NCBI RefSeq assembly: GCF_003597395.2 | Contig: NC_133770.1 | Coordinates: 85,247,432 to 85,311,431, forward strand | Direction: 5' to 3' | Source of the DNA: Chelonoidis abingdonii | Taxonomy: Eukaryota > Chordata > Testudines > Testudinidae | Length of the DNA: 64,000 bases | Part shown: piece by piece, positions 26,801-41,800 of the stretch | Numbering within the stretch: position 1 is the first letter of the stretch | How the letters are laid out: each line of letters opens with the position of its first letter | Program-made: the position numbers and the translations under genes | Notes under the pieces: model-generated | What the model was told of the DNA's origin: nothing | Database searches by the model: none | The model's input: only the letters and a program-made list of their open reading frames with translations

Positions 26801-29800
26801 GGACGGCATGACTACAGGGCTACAAGCAGATTGTAACTATTTCAACACCTGCAACACAACTGGCATCTTACATACATTTTAAAAATGTTATATTTATATT
26901 AATATAGAGTGCTTATGACTCAAAAAAGGATACTTCAGTATCTAGATCATTTTAAATTGGAACAGAAGATTTTTTAAACAACTAATATGCTGATAAGTCC
27001 TTTCCTATGGTTGAAAGGATAAATACATGACGACATTTTTCTGAAACTTGGTAGACTGATTTTAAGGCTAAACAATCATTACAGCTAGAGCATTTGTGTG
27101 GGAGGATGAGAAAGTACCATATCAAAATTGACAACACAGAACAGTACCCAAACACAGAATTCTAAGGTTCATTAACAAGCAATATGGTCTGCTGAAAATG
27201 AAATGGACATCAAGGTTTAAAAAGGGCGTGAGAATCGCTTCTCGTTCCTAGTTCTGAAAGTATCCTGACAGTTAGGAGGCAATACCTTGTAAAGGAGGCT
27301 TTATAGCCTCTTCTCCCAGTTGAAAATGAGCTCCAACAGTCTCAATGGATTTTAGAAAGCACTTGTTGAATCAAAACCATGTTTAGCAGATTATGAATTC
27401 TAAATCTTTGCGGAAGCTGAGAAAGTTCACATTCCTAGATATATCCCCTGGGGCCTTAGTGTGGCTGTGTTGTTTTGTTTTCTTTAAGATTGAAATTAAA
27501 CAAAACATACTAAATACTGTTTCTAACAACATATTAAGATAGCCAGGTTTAGAATGCAAAATCCCAGGGCCAAACCCACCACTCTGTTCTGTATCCTTCC
27601 CAGTCTCTCTCCCAAATGCAAGCTCAAGTGACGTCTCTTCCACTTTTTGATGAAGCAACCCTCGCTGTCTCTGATCGTAGTCTTAGAAACCCATCATTTT
27701 TTATCTAACTCCTTCCCACAGTTTCAAAAAAAGTTACTATGCAAGTTGCCACAAACTCCAAACAAGTCAAGTATTCTCGAAGTTAAGAGAAGATTCAAAA
27801 TGGAAACGTGTACAAAATCATGTAAGAGTTATTCACCCCCAGAAGTAACATTTTCTGATGTTACACTTACACAAAATTAACTCTTGCTATTTGAGTCAGC
27901 AGTACACCTAAGTTTTAGGTTTCTGGAGTTTTGTTCTATTCAGAAGTTCCACAATATCTGGCATATTGGAGTAAGCTTTTTAACTACACTGTTTATTCTC
28001 CACAGGCTAGAGAACTACAAACAACTATTTTTTCAATTCTTACTGTTTGAAGAGGGAAGGGAAATGGAGACAATGTTAAAACACTTGAAGTGTAACTTCT
28101 ATAATTGATTATCTCACTGCACACATTTTCAGTTGTTTCCCTTCCCTCTTGTGGTCAACTACTCATTCCAAAAAGCAGGCTGACCATAGCCAATACTATC
28201 AAGCTGAAGATTTTACACAGTGAGTGTGACAAGGTACTGGCAGCATGCTGATAGTGGAAAATACAAGCAATATTCGCAAAACCATGTCGCTCGTTTAGTC
28301 TGAAGGTGGAGAGGTAAAACCATTTTTACTATGGTTTTCAGAATCAAGGGACCACTAATGGCTTTGTGAAAAGCAACTGATATTACACTATGAACATACA
28401 TACATACCTACCCTTTTTACAGTTTATGCATTAAATCTATGGCCAGGTAAGTGCACAAGGAGCTCTCATTTCACTGACAGTACCATCAACTCTTAATTTA
28501 AGAACATAAATGAGGATTTACATAAGATTAAGAACAGCTGGAAGTGCCAAGATGTCTGTGCAAGGGAGAGAGAAGATACTCACAAAACCAGGAGTAATTG
28601 AACTGCTTAGATGTGTAGTTCTCAGAAGTCTGGTGTTGACAAGTTGTATTTTAAGGCCCTGATCCAAAGCCCAGTCAAGTCTCTGGAAAGACTTCCACTG
28701 ATTTCAATGGGTTTTGGAGGAGGCCCTATAAACAGTACTATTCCAAAATGAAGTGTCTTAGGAGGATCAAAATGTATTTTTAAAACATTTGCAAGTTTAA
28801 AAATCAAGCTGGGGAGAGACCTGTAGCTATAAGATCTACAATATTTAAACTTTACTATGAAGTTACTTGGGAACTGCATTATGGTATCTTACATCAAAAT
28901 GAAACACAAAAGATTACCAGCAGTGGTAGGCAGAAAAGAGAAAGGAGTTGCAGTCAGTGTATATTTGTGGTGTTTAAGGCCAGCATTTTTCCTTACTTTT
29001 GGTAAGCACTCATCTACTAGCTTGCAATTCCCAAACCACTGCTGCCTGATAGATTTCATTTTCCTTTATAAAATAATCAGGAACATCGAGCAGCCCCCAA
29101 CAAAAGTTTGTAATACAAGATGACCTGATTATGGAACATTAAGGGTTGTGAAAAGGAGGTCAGAATCAGCAAGACACACACCTACGGAGGATGGCAGAAG
29201 GAAACAAAAGATAGGATAGTATACTAGTCAGCTCCGAAAGTATTGTTTTAAAACTATCTTGCAACAGGTTTACCCACAGACTGTTGAGAAGTGTAATATA
29301 CACAAATTTAATGCTACAGAGCCAGGAGTGCTAGGGTTCTGTTTTAGGAATGAAAAAGTTCAACATTAATTTTAAGGGGATATCTAGTTTACAAAAACAA
29401 AATGGCAAGTTTGAAAGCTAATCTATGTCATAAAAACATTAAAAGGGATGAAACTGACTCTTGTCCCCTCAGAGTTCAGTCCAGCCAGAAATTAGAATCT
29501 AGACAGACTAGTGAAGTAATCCCATCAGTTACCTGATCCATAAAACCACATATAAAACTAGTTGACAAGGAGCTGGATACAAGACAGAAATCAGTGGAAT
29601 CCTTACCCTCTCTAGTAGGCTCATTTCTTGGAATTCTGGACTGGTGTTGGCTAACCTTTGCAAAGTGTGCGTTAGGTCATATGTTGTAGAGAAGTAAAAT
29701 CCATCCACATTCAAGACGTGACTAAGCATTGCTAAAAAGGCTTTATTGTCCTGCAACTGTTGGCAGAAAGAACAAGCAGCATTCTTATTTACTAACACCA

Positions 29801-32800
29801 AACTGCTCGGTTTTTTAAGTTCCCCGTTTAAAAAAGACACTGATTTTTTGCTTACCACCATGTTTTGCAAGAGTACATTTAAAAAAACCACACACACACC
29901 ATAAAACCCCAATACAAAAGGATACCTTGAGATCACAGTTTTGAGAGGATAAAAGTAGACTGACAGTTTACAACATTAAACTGCTCCAGTACACCCTGAT
30001 TCAATATGTACAGTAGATGAGAGAATGCTGCACTTCAGGGGGTTTGACCAATAATTACTCCTGCCCCAAAGAATGTACAGTCAAAAAAAAAAGGCAAGTG
30101 AGAAGTTGGGAGAAAGGATACAACATTCTGGCAAGGTGAATCCAGTGTCAGGGTCATGTCTTGGTTGCAAGTTTGCCTTATTTTATTTTTAAATAGGGAC
30201 TAAATTCACCTCCCATCCCACCATTCAACCCCCACATCTTTGTTCCACAGAAATCCTCAGTTTCAGTTCCTCCCAACATTTAAACCTCTTCCCTCCACGT
30301 AAACAGAAAGGATCAGTTCAGTGATGAACTAAGCGAGATAAATAGTTGGATGACTTAGTCAAGTAGTTTATTGTAGGTTTCATGGAAGTAGTAAAGGATT
30401 TGACATGGAGAAGGTAGTGGTTTTGTGGACCAGCTCAGGAAGGACATGCTATACATGGAGACAGTGTGGAAGAAAACACAGAGTTGGCTGTGAAAGAAAT
30501 GAACAAAGAGGGTCTTAATGGGCATTGTGGGAAGAAAGAAGGGGTGCAGTGTTGGGAGACATAAGAGACATGGGTTTGAACTTGATGCAGTGAGAGATGG
30601 GACCTAACGAAGGATGACTTGGTCAAAACAATAAGAAAGGCCATGTTAGAAACTGGAGGGAGAGGACAGCGAAATTGGTGTCAGGAAGGCCAGTGACACA
30701 GAGGTTGCACAATGGAGTTCATTTGGGAATTTGAATACACAGATTTTCTCTAATTTACACTGATATAAGCAAGAACGTGCCCATGCTCATAACATTATGA
30801 ATAATGCACACAAACTACAATGCCATCAGCATTTTAAAAGAAATTGCACAACTGCTGTAACAGTCTTCCAACTATGTTTCAATCCCAGAAGACCTACATT
30901 TGAAGAGGGTTTTTTTATTATGCTAAAGATGATTAGCAATTTTCTGATGGCTTATCAGTTTGGTTTATTTATTTTTCTTCTACCAATCTACTCCTACCTG
31001 AATATCAGTTAAGTGCAGCATGGTCTTTTTGTAGGAGAGGATGTCAAAATCAGTTGCTTTCCAGACTGCATGACTGAAACATTCACCTACTTTTTTCTTT
31101 TTTGTTATTACAATGAGATAGTTGCCTGTAAAATAAAAATGTAGAAGTCAAGAATAGTTCTATCTAACGTGATTCAAGAAAACAAGGATAGCAAGCACAA
31201 GGCTATATATGAAAAAAATGCATGAAGGGGAAAGAGGGAGAAAAACTCCTGGAGGTTCCCCTCCTCAAGAGTTACCTCTAAATCCCTCCATTGGAAGGAG
31301 GTTGCTCCACTCCACAGAAGACAGTCTGGACAACCCAAAACCCAGAAATGAATTAACTTTCCTGCAGATTCCCCATGGAGTTGGGTAGGGATAGAGCACA
31401 CCTTTCCAAACACCCACCACTCCACCCCCACATGCAGATCTGAATCTGTCAAGCACACTTCAGAGTCTTGAAGAGGGAGAGAGTGCAGCAGGGGCAGCCA
31501 ACCCCGACTCCAGATCCAAGTACGGACAGTCCTCTCCACACACAGATCTTTTAGGGTGGAGATGCAGAAGGAGATAAGTGACTGAGCCCATCGTTTGGAG
31601 AATGCAGACTCCATCAGCAATACATACAACTACAATGTGTGGTAGTATTCAACAAATGAGATCCAACTTAGAAGTCTTACAGAAGGTCACAGATATGCTA
31701 TTTTATCCTAAAAGATAGCTGCCCTAAAGCCTCCAAAATATTAGGAAGTTTTGTTCAATTTGTCCTCTTCTTTTGTTAACTGTTGATTTTTCCTCTACAT
31801 TTGGGAAGAGGTTTGAACACAGTCATTGATTAAACAACTGAATACAATGATCTCGCATCAGGTCATTCTCAAATCTCTTTTTTCATGTACCAACACTATT
31901 CACTTGAAATCAAGCCTCACCAAAAAGTACATAAGCGTTACAGCAAATCCAGTGGCGAGGGTGAAAGCAAGAGGGGGTGGGAGAAGAGAGAGAGAGAGAA
32001 TTAAACTTTTTGTAGGTTCTGTAGAAATAGATTTAAAAAGTAAGTTGACAGAATGCTCAATTAACTCTTTTTCTACAGTTAGATACTTACAATTCATAGG
32101 ACATCTTCCCTTCCTTTCATTTTTAAGGATCTTTAGTTAGCTTACACAGATGACAAGTTTCGTACTATAGAAACTTTTAAAAAATGATGAAAAAAGTGAT
32201 TTTGTCCAACAAACTGCAAGTCCAGATTTCCTTTTTACATTAAACACACATTCTCCCAGGCTTTTAGATTTCTCTAGCAATATATTTTCACCAGTATAGC
32301 ATTTTGTCTTCCTTACCTGCCACCAGATGAATTGTTCCCAAAATACCATATATAGGCCTTGTAACAGCTGAAGGGGGAACATCTTTCTTAACTGAAAAGC
32401 AAAAAAACAAGATGTCAAACTACATCTGTTTCATGATTATATCCCATGTAACTTTATTAAGTTGGATTTGATCACGAAGTTTCAACCACGTCGTTAATGA
32501 GTCACAATTGTGAGAGGCAATGGATTAGTTTGAAAACCTGCTGGGAAAGAATTTAAAATTAGGAAATGAAAAGTTTTATATTTTGTTTAATCAACAAGAA
32601 TCATTCTAACTGAAGAAATTCAGGCTCATTTACAGGACAGTCTAGCTGGGTGGCTCAGCAGCAGCACACTGTCCTGCCAGCAGCAAGGAGTTTCCTGTTT
32701 TGAACCAAACTCCAGATGTTAAGGTCCCAAGACCAGCCATAAGCCACAATACCTGGCCTCCCCACCTCTGAGCACTCCTGCAGCATCTCAGTCCAATTCC

Positions 32801-35800
32801 GCACTGAGCAACAGGGCCAGACATACAGTCTGAATTGTGTTTAAGTTGTAAGGCCAGCGCTTCAAGGCAAAGACTACTAAGAGCTGTACAGGTGTGGTAA
32901 AGAATATAGTGTCCTGAATGATAGGTAGAGGGAAAAAAATGCAGCTTACAAAAGTGCTTCAGTATTATACTTTTATCATCCACAGATTTAGGGGTCATTG
33001 TTAGCACCATTAACACAAAGTTTTAAACCAGGCTTGTACGTCATCCTAGATTTAAGTCACAACTAAATGCCCCAACAGAGTTTGAAGAATGGAGAAAGAT
33101 GGGACTAGATTATTCATTGGGTTACGTGCCAATGAAATTATAAAGTAGTTGCTGGGATAACAAAATACCTTGGCTAGAAGAGTTTATATACGTTAATAAA
33201 ACACCAGCATTAAGAAAAAATGGCAGACAACAGAAACCTGGGAAGAGTAATTCATACAGCTGTGAAAGAGTAAGAGCTATTCCAGTACTATAATATTTCA
33301 AGAGGATGAGAGCACTAATCTTATACAAAAATGAAGATTTACAGTCCAAATTTAGTTGGAAAAGAGGTTTTAATTTAATTTTCTCAGTGAGAGAAAGGAG
33401 ATACACAGATTCTAATATGATATGTCTAATAAGACAGCATGTGAGTTCACTTTTAACATCCTGTTTTCCAAAGTTCACAGCTTAGCATTAAATGGTTTGT
33501 TTCAAGCTGCAATTTAGTATAAGGCCTTCACCTTGGAAACAACTTGTGTGTTTGGTAAAACCACACAAATCTGCAAAAACAGAAGGTTAAGTTATGACCA
33601 TAGCACAGAACTATCAAACAATCCAAACTGTAGCCTTGTAATAGCCTCAGGAAAAAGCTGAAAAAAATAAAAAACAAAACAAAATAAAAATCACCAAGTA
33701 TATTTTGGCCAAGTTCATAGATGCCAAAGCCAGAACGGAGCACTGTGATCATCTGGTCTGACCTCCTGTATAACATAGGCATAGAACTTCCCCAAAATAA
33801 TTGTTAGAGCAGATCTTTTACAAAAACATCCAATATTAATTTTAAAAAAGTTACTGTCATGGTATAATTCCCCACTCTGAACTTTAGCGTCCAAGAGATG
33901 GGGTACCAGCATAAATTCCTCTAAGCCTGATTACCAGCTTAGGACCTGTAGCACTGCCACCAACCAGGAATTCCAGTGCCTGGTACACTCTGGTCCCCCC
34001 AAAACCTTAACGCCCGGGAACCCCAAGACCCAGCCTCTGGATCTTAAACAAGAAAGTAAACCCTTTCCCCACCGTTGCCTCTCGCCAGGCTCCCCTCCTG
34101 GGTTACCCTGGAAAGATCACTGTGATCTCAAACTCCTTGAATCACAAAACAGAGAGGAAAATTCACCTTCCTCCCTCCTTCTCTTTCCCCTCCCAGACTT
34201 CCCTGAGAGAGACAGTATCCTGACACAGAGAGAAGAATAGCCTCTCTCCCCTCCCTCCTTTCTCCCACCAATTCCCTAGTGAATCCAGACCAGTCCTCTG
34301 GGGTCTTACAGAATAAAAAAACATCAGGTTCTTAAACAAAGAGAAACTTTTAATTAGAAAGAAACACAGTAAAAATTATCTTTATAAATTTAAGATGGAT
34401 AGGAACAGGGGTTCTTAGCTATAGGCACTGGGAATACCCTCCCAGCCTAAGTATCAAGTACAATTAAAATCTTTCATCAAAATACAAATTTGAACTCCTT
34501 CCAGCCAAATGCACATTTGCAAATAAAGAAAACAAACATAACCAACTCCGCCATCTACCTAATACTTACTATTTGGAATCTATAAGAACCTGTATCAGGG
34601 AGACTGGAGAGAAACCTGGTTGCACGTCTGGTCCCTCTGAACCCCCAGAGTGAACAACCACCAAAAACTAACAGCACACACAAAAACTTCCCTCCCTCAA
34701 GATTTGAAAGTATCCCGTCCCCTGATTGGTCCTCTGGTCAGGTGACAGCCAGGCTTACTGAACTTGTTAACCCTTTACAGTCAAAAGAGATCTAAAGTAC
34801 TTTTGTTCTGTTAATTCCTACTATCTGTTTATGACAGTTACCAATTCATACTTGGTAAATTGTTCCAATGGTTAATTGTCCTCACTGTCAAAAATTTACA
34901 CCTTCTTTCCGGTCTGAGTTTCTCTAGCTTCAACTTCCAGCCACAGTATCGTGTTATACATTTCTCTGTTGCATTGATGAGCCCATTATTAAAAATTTAT
35001 TCCTTGAGTTGATACTTGTGGATTGTACTCAAGTCACCCGTTAACCTTCTCCTTGTTAAATTACAAGAGCACATTTGCACGACATTCATCATTCCTGTGC
35101 TTGAGTCCTGACTATGGCATCAGTCCTAATTAGCATGACTAAGTCAACATTTCAAACATTTCAGCCATACAATTCTCAAAAAATAAAAAAGATGAGCGGG
35201 AGCCCCAAATCATGTGTTATGCGTAAGACTACAATTTAGTCACAGGAGGCGTTGGCAGTCAAAGATTTCAGGACTTTACTGGAAACTCTGTGACTTCTTC
35301 CACTTCAGCTGTCAGCAGCTGACGCTGGGGCTAGAGGCAGGACTCTGTGCCCCTGCCCTGCAACTAGGGCTGGATGGCTGGAATGACGACTCTGCAGCCA
35401 GCCCCATGGCTTCTGCCAGAGGCCGCATGTCCCAGCCCCGCAGTGTCCCAGGGCCGTACGCCCTCCCTCACCCCAGCTGCGGTGCCGGGGCTGCAGCCAG
35501 GGCCACGCATCCCTATTCCGCAGTGATGGCCAGCTCCAGAGCGGTGTGCTGTGCCCCGCTGCGGCCACTAGAGCCAGGACTGTGCTACTCGCCATGGCTG
35601 GGGGCTTGGCCTGTTGGTCCCTCCCCATCATGGGACTCCATTCCTCCCCACTACTTAGCCCTGCCCCCTGCTATTTTAAGTAAAGTCACAGACAGGTCAT
35701 GGGCTCTGAAATTTTATGTCCGTGATTTTTACTAAAAATAACCATGACAAAATCTTAGCTTTAGTTATGCACCATATATTTTCACCACACATTTTTAATA

Positions 35801-38800
35801 CACACAGCTACATAACTACAAAGAATCTTAAAATCATCTTCCAATAAAAATTATGTTGAGCTGCACAAATAAATATCAACGAATACTTTAAAATGTTAAT
35901 TTTTACTGAAAATAATCCAAATCCTTTGGCACATTTTGGATTTCTGCTATTGCCAATTAATATCCAGTTGACAAAGGAGACAAAAAAACCTCAACATCAT
36001 GAGTGATGTGAAAAGAGACTTAAGATACCACAATAATTAATGTGGCTATTCAGTAAACTATCCAAAGAACCATGACATTAAGCTTTGAAGTAGTATTTAG
36101 ATTGCTCATTGCACTTTGTCACTGTAGTTTTTAATTGACTGGCCTAGTGCTGGTGAGAAGCATACCTGTAAGAGTGACCTCTGTGGAGACTCTGTCAATG
36201 GCAAGAACATCATTTGCTCCATCATCACAAGCTTCCACGTAAAACTTCTCTGGTGTTATGTGCCTTTAAAAGAAATTAAGAGCTATGAGTAAAATAAACC
36301 AGACTTACCATGCAAGTTCTATATTTAGTTATAAACATCTGGGCAGCCAGTTATCGCTTTTTCCTAACTGCTGAACAAATTTTAAATAATTGTTGACTGA
36401 AAACAGCTGTACACTACTCATTTATTTTGCAAAGCACTAACTGGAAATATGAACCTGAGAGTTTTAATTGCTGAATGCAAAATTCCTGGCTTGCTTAACA
36501 CCAGGGAAATAACTCTACTGTAAGTGAAAAATATGAAAGTTTCTTGATGAATGTTTCCTTAAATAAGCTTTAATTTAAAAAAGGAAAATTAAAATGTGAT
36601 TCATTTCATTAGTTCACATGGGCTATGTACAAAATCTTAGGAACCTGACAGAGTTCAAGTTATGACAAACAAAACTACCATTTTATTGAACAATTATTAA
36701 CACAGTAACAATTCATGTACCACATAAGTGCACATTTAGCAGATTTCAGCTTGAGAGAGAGGAAGACTGACACATTAAACCTCATTTTCCGCTAAGAAAG
36801 CTTTCCGAAAGATGCCTGTAACAATCCACTAAAAAACTAATTTATGTCATAATCATAACCCAAAACAGCAGAAGGCAATTCCAGGAAGAGTACATTGTAC
36901 CAGACGTACTTCAAGACTGGCACTTTTCAGACTGCTAGCGAGATCTCTGCTTCGGGTGACATATGTCCACAATATCCAAAGCATTATACAAACAAACAAT
37001 TTCAACACCTGTCATCCTGTTCTGGCGCCATACTTACTTTTCTTTGGGTAAATCCTTTGCAGAATATAGGCATTTTTAAGACTAGTAGTTTAAAAGAAAC
37101 AAAGACCTAATTAAACAAACAAATGCCTAAAACAGAACATGGCTATGGAGGCTGACTGTCCAAAGCCATATTCCAATTGGATAGTTGAGGACATCAGAGC
37201 TGTACACCAGTGCCAGTGGTACACTGAAGAGGAAAATCCCTCATCCATTACATTAAATGGATAAAGATATGGGAAATTATTTTTATTAACCTTTCTCCCT
37301 CATTCCCTTCTTGCAGGATTGCTTCTACTACACAGCTTTGTCTAGTCAAATTTTAAGTGCCTCATGTGATGGTGAAAGTTGAATCATTTCTTGGGCAACT
37401 CTTTCACAGGCTAACCATTAGGATCTTCCCCCAATTTTCCCCCCTCCAATTAAATCTTGCTTTTCTTAATGTTATTGCTATATTGTCATTACACCTCAGG
37501 GCTTTAAATTAATTTCCAAAAAAAAGAGGTAAAAGAGATGGCTTCTTTAACCTCTAGATATAGAGTATCAAAATGCCCCTTGGAAAAACTTCATAGCTCT
37601 CTCTCTGATTTAGTTTCCTGGTTCTAATTTTTCTAATAATATCAGAATGGACAATATTTCTACCATACGTAAGGCTATTTTTAAAGAGACATCAACTTGA
37701 AAATGTATCCACTGTTGTTAAAACGGAAAATTAACAAATTTTCTTCTTCTGGACTGTAAGCTCTTTTGGAGGGCAAGGATAATTCTCTCTGTTGTGTGCA
37801 GTTTAGCACAATGAACCCCTAAATCCTCATAAGGGTCTTCAAGGCCTACCATCATAATTAAGTTCTCATCAGCATATTTTGTGCATTTGACAGCACTTTA
37901 TCTTAGTATATTTCACTGAATATTACACCTTTCCTCCTGCCCTTCAAAGGAGTTTCATCACTAATACCAGCAGCAGCAGAGTTTAAACTGAACAAGTGGA
38001 ACACAACTGTTTGCAGTCAGAGAGCAGAAGATATGGGTGTCAGCATGTTTGGTAGCGCTGATTTCAGGTCATCTCAAAAGACAAACGGGGAGCAGAAAAA
38101 CCCTTATTTTTTAAAAAGAAGAATACTTTTTAAAGAAGCAAGCCAGGACACTAAGGAGCTCTATTTGGAAACTGGATTTCTAAAAAATCAAGTTAAAAAA
38201 AAAAAAAATCAAGATTACAGCATTCCTTTAAGCAAAAATGACATTTATTTTACTTAGCACAACATTCTGAAGTTTTACACAACTGATCTATGAGGAAAGA
38301 CACAGCCAAATATACAAGTCATGCCTAAGCAACAATGAAGGAGGAAGAGGTTAAATTTTAAGTCTAACAATATTTAAAAGGATGTAGATACCGATGAAGG
38401 AAAAATATAGGGTGAAAAAAGAAGTTTGGTTTTTTTTTTAAAAAGTGAGAAAATTAAGAAAAAATAATATAAAGTGAAAAGCTTTCTGAACATATTCTGT
38501 ATCAACCTGTGGAACTATCTCCCAAATAATGTGATGGAAGCCTCATTTTTCAGAGCCTTCAAAACTAGAATTGACGATACACCAACATACAACAGAATCC
38601 TGTGCTGGCAGAGTAATGGATCTCTAGATGGCCTAACTAGGAGTCTTCCATCTATGATTTCTATGATCAATATTTAAACACTCTGGCTTGCACAGTATCA
38701 ACAGCATAGACATAGCTTATGTCATGTTAAATATCTTTTCAGCTATATGGCCACTGGCAGTGCAAGGCTCAGAAATTAAATATTCTAGTTAAGACCTTTA

Positions 38801-41800
38801 TTTTCAAATACTTATTAATAGCTTGTGGAGTGACAAATGTTCATTTATAATGTGAGCTTTTGGTTTACTGCACTCAGCAAGATGGTTAAATCTTTCTTTT
38901 AAATGGAGTTTATCTTTAAATTATTCTAACAATACTGAATCAACTGCAAAGTGCTAATAATGATAATCCACGAAGTACTTCTAAATCACACAAACACTAC
39001 ATTAAAAGATTAAAGGTTACAAAATTCAGAGTTAGGAAATGAAAAGCCAGAATTAAAATTGCCTGTGCAATCTTAACTCGGCCCTCTTGCACTAGTCATA
39101 GAATATACTATTCCCCTCACCAATTCTCTGCTCAGCTCTTAATCCTCTAGCAAAGCCATTCACTGCCTTCAAGTCCCAGTCTCCTTACCTAGACAGTACT
39201 AGTCTCCACCAAAACTCGAGTCTCTGTTCTCTCCCCCACTCCCATTAGCCTCAAGTCCCAGGTTCCATATACTGTACAGCTTTGTTCCAATGTACTTCCT
39301 CTGCCCCTCACTCAGATGGCTCTTGCCCCCTGTGCATTAGAATCAGACAACTCCCTCCTCCCTGCTCAGCAGGGGCTGGAGATGCAGTCACAGACCACAG
39401 GAGAGAGTCGTCCTGTTCTCAGGCCTGGTCTACACTACGCGTTTAAATCGATTTAAAGAGCGTTAAATCGATTTAACGCTGTACCTGTCCACACTACAAC
39501 GCCCTTTATATCGATAAACTGTACCCAACCCAATTTAGCGCTAAATTCGATATTAACATATCGGATTATGGTTGTGTGACGGAATCGAGCGTTATTGGCC
39601 CCAACAGTGCCACTGACCGTCTGGACACCAATCTGAAAACTCGGCATCAAGCGGGTAGCATAAACAGGAAAAGCCCCGCGAACTTTGAATTCAATTCCTG
39701 TTGCCCAGCATGGAGCTCTGAATTCAGCACGGGTGGCGATCAGTCTCAAATCCAAAAAGAGCTCCAGCATGGACCGTACGGGAGATACTAGAATTGATCG
39801 CTGTATGGGGAGACAAATCTGTTGTATAGAGCTCCGTCACAGAACCGAATGCGTAAAAAAAAATCTCCAGGATACACACACTGCGTGACAGTCGTAACGG
39901 GAAGCAGAGGACTAATGCCATGGAGGGAGGGAGGGGGTACTGAGATCTCCAGCTATCCCACAAAAGTACATGAATGCTTGGCTGAGCTCCTCAATGTCTG
40001 TAGTTTCAACACAGTGTTCGGCGTGGTTCAGGGAAAGCTCCTCAGTTTCATTCCCACCTCACACAGTGAAAGAAAAGGGAAAGAAATAATTCTTGACTAC
40101 TTTCAAATGTCACCCAACTAGAATTGCTGCGGTAGACGCGATGCTGCAGCAGTGAAGAGCATCCGCTCTTCTCCCTCCTCCCTTCCCCGTGGTAGACGGT
40201 GCAATAGGACTAGTATTCATGGAGGGTACTAACATGTTGACATCGAGGAACATTGCTGGTTATCCCAGTAGATAGGACAGAACGGCTAATAACCAGCTCA
40301 TCATAGCAAACTGGGGCTTCAGCCCCTCCCTTCCTGTGTAAAGAAAGATTCTGTTACTGCTGGACTGTATAGCAGCAGCATGCTGGGCCTCTCCCACACC
40401 GCTTAATGTCCCTGCCTGGACTATCATCGTGCCGGGAGGCTGCCTCCCCTCATTTATGTCACTAAACACTCAGTTTGCTTATTCTCGTCATTCTTATAAC
40501 TTCATAACAAATGGGCAGACACTGCCACAGTATCCCAGGAAGGTTGGTGAGGAGGAAGCAACGGGTGGGGTGTTGCAGGGGCACCCCCTGTGAATACTGA
40601 CAGACGGAGCGCTTGTGCTCTGATACACTGGTCCTCTATATACACTTGCCCCTATCTAGGCAGGACTGACTCTATTTTAGAAACCATAAGGGAGGGATTG
40701 ACTCAGTCCAAGTGAGTCAATCCAATTTTGCTTTGCCTTGCGCCCCCGCAATTTCAGCCAGGGCACTCTGAAGCAGCGGACCAGTACAGAGGGGGAGATG
40801 ATAACCGTCATCTCATGCAGTTTTCTCCGGCAGTAATGACGGTACTAGAACCGTATGCCAGTAAACCATCTCTGCTATTGCATTCAAAAGTCAATCTGTA
40901 ATGCGCTTGTGTAGCGCCGGTAAATTAGTATCGCTCTTCTGTCGTGGCATTTCCAGTAACATACTTGGTATTATTCGGTGCCGGAAAAAAAAAAAAAAGC
41001 TGACGGCTCTCCATGGTTGTCCATGATTGGGCGTTCGGCCAGGGCAATCCGGGAAAAACGGCACAATAGGTATTGTCATGCTGAGTTTCTCCCGGAGGTA
41101 TAGGATTATGATGACTGACATTTATTCCCAGAACACCCTGCGATACATATGATTCAACCCAAATTTCCAAGGGGTGGGGAGACTTGCCGGAACTATGCGG
41201 ATAAGCTACGGAGAGTTACCCAAAGAAACGTTCAGAAATCGACGTAGCCTCGGACCATGGACGCACAACGCCGAATTACTGTGCCTAGTGTGGCCGCATG
41301 AAATTGAATTTATAATATCAGTTTTATAAAACCGATTTTAGCTAATTCGATATTATCCTGTAGTGTAGACGTGGCCTCAGTTCAGGTACTTGGACTCAGC
41401 ATGGCCTGCAGCAGTCCAGAGCTGCTACTGCAGGGAAAGCTGACACTACAGTCAGAGCTTAGCAGTTCAGCGCTGATGGAATCTTTGGGGAATTTGGCCA
41501 CTAAAAAATCTGAGAACTCTGATTTTTTTAAAGGTGTATAACTTGGCCAAATTTAGGCAGATTTTCATGAGGACAAAAGGCACATCTCGGACAAAAGAAC
41601 AAAATTTCAGGCCTCTGCTCCAAAGCACTTAAGGAAAAAAAAAACCAGAACACCAAAATTTAACACTGGCAAAACAATGTATTTTCGCCTAACCTCATTC
41701 TTAGAAACTTCTGAACTGTTTTGGCTGAAATTTTCCAAAATCAGCCTCAGGCAGACACCTGGCATGGCAAATTTCAGCCCAAATGGTTAACAACTGACAA

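Larger units (their letters stand above)
24674..29606 (-). other. SACM1L intron 5
   Basis: GT-AG intron of 4.9 kb. It holds a G22 run (25255-25276), a MITE (25671-25927) and a long near-perfect palindrome (26317-26613). The 26.6-29.6 kb part shows nothing recognisable. Confidence 0.9.
32392..36165 (-). other. SACM1L intron 2
   Basis: GT-AG intron of 3.8 kb. It holds a possible SINE (32641-32760), a CR1 split by a solo LTR (33711-35095) and a GC-rich repeat block (35260-35760). Confidence 0.9.

Noticed and set aside
35214..35735. 173-codon open frame and its antisense partner at 35305-35631
   Set aside because: Both come from a GC-rich repeat block with few stop codons. No domain or conserved segment is visible.
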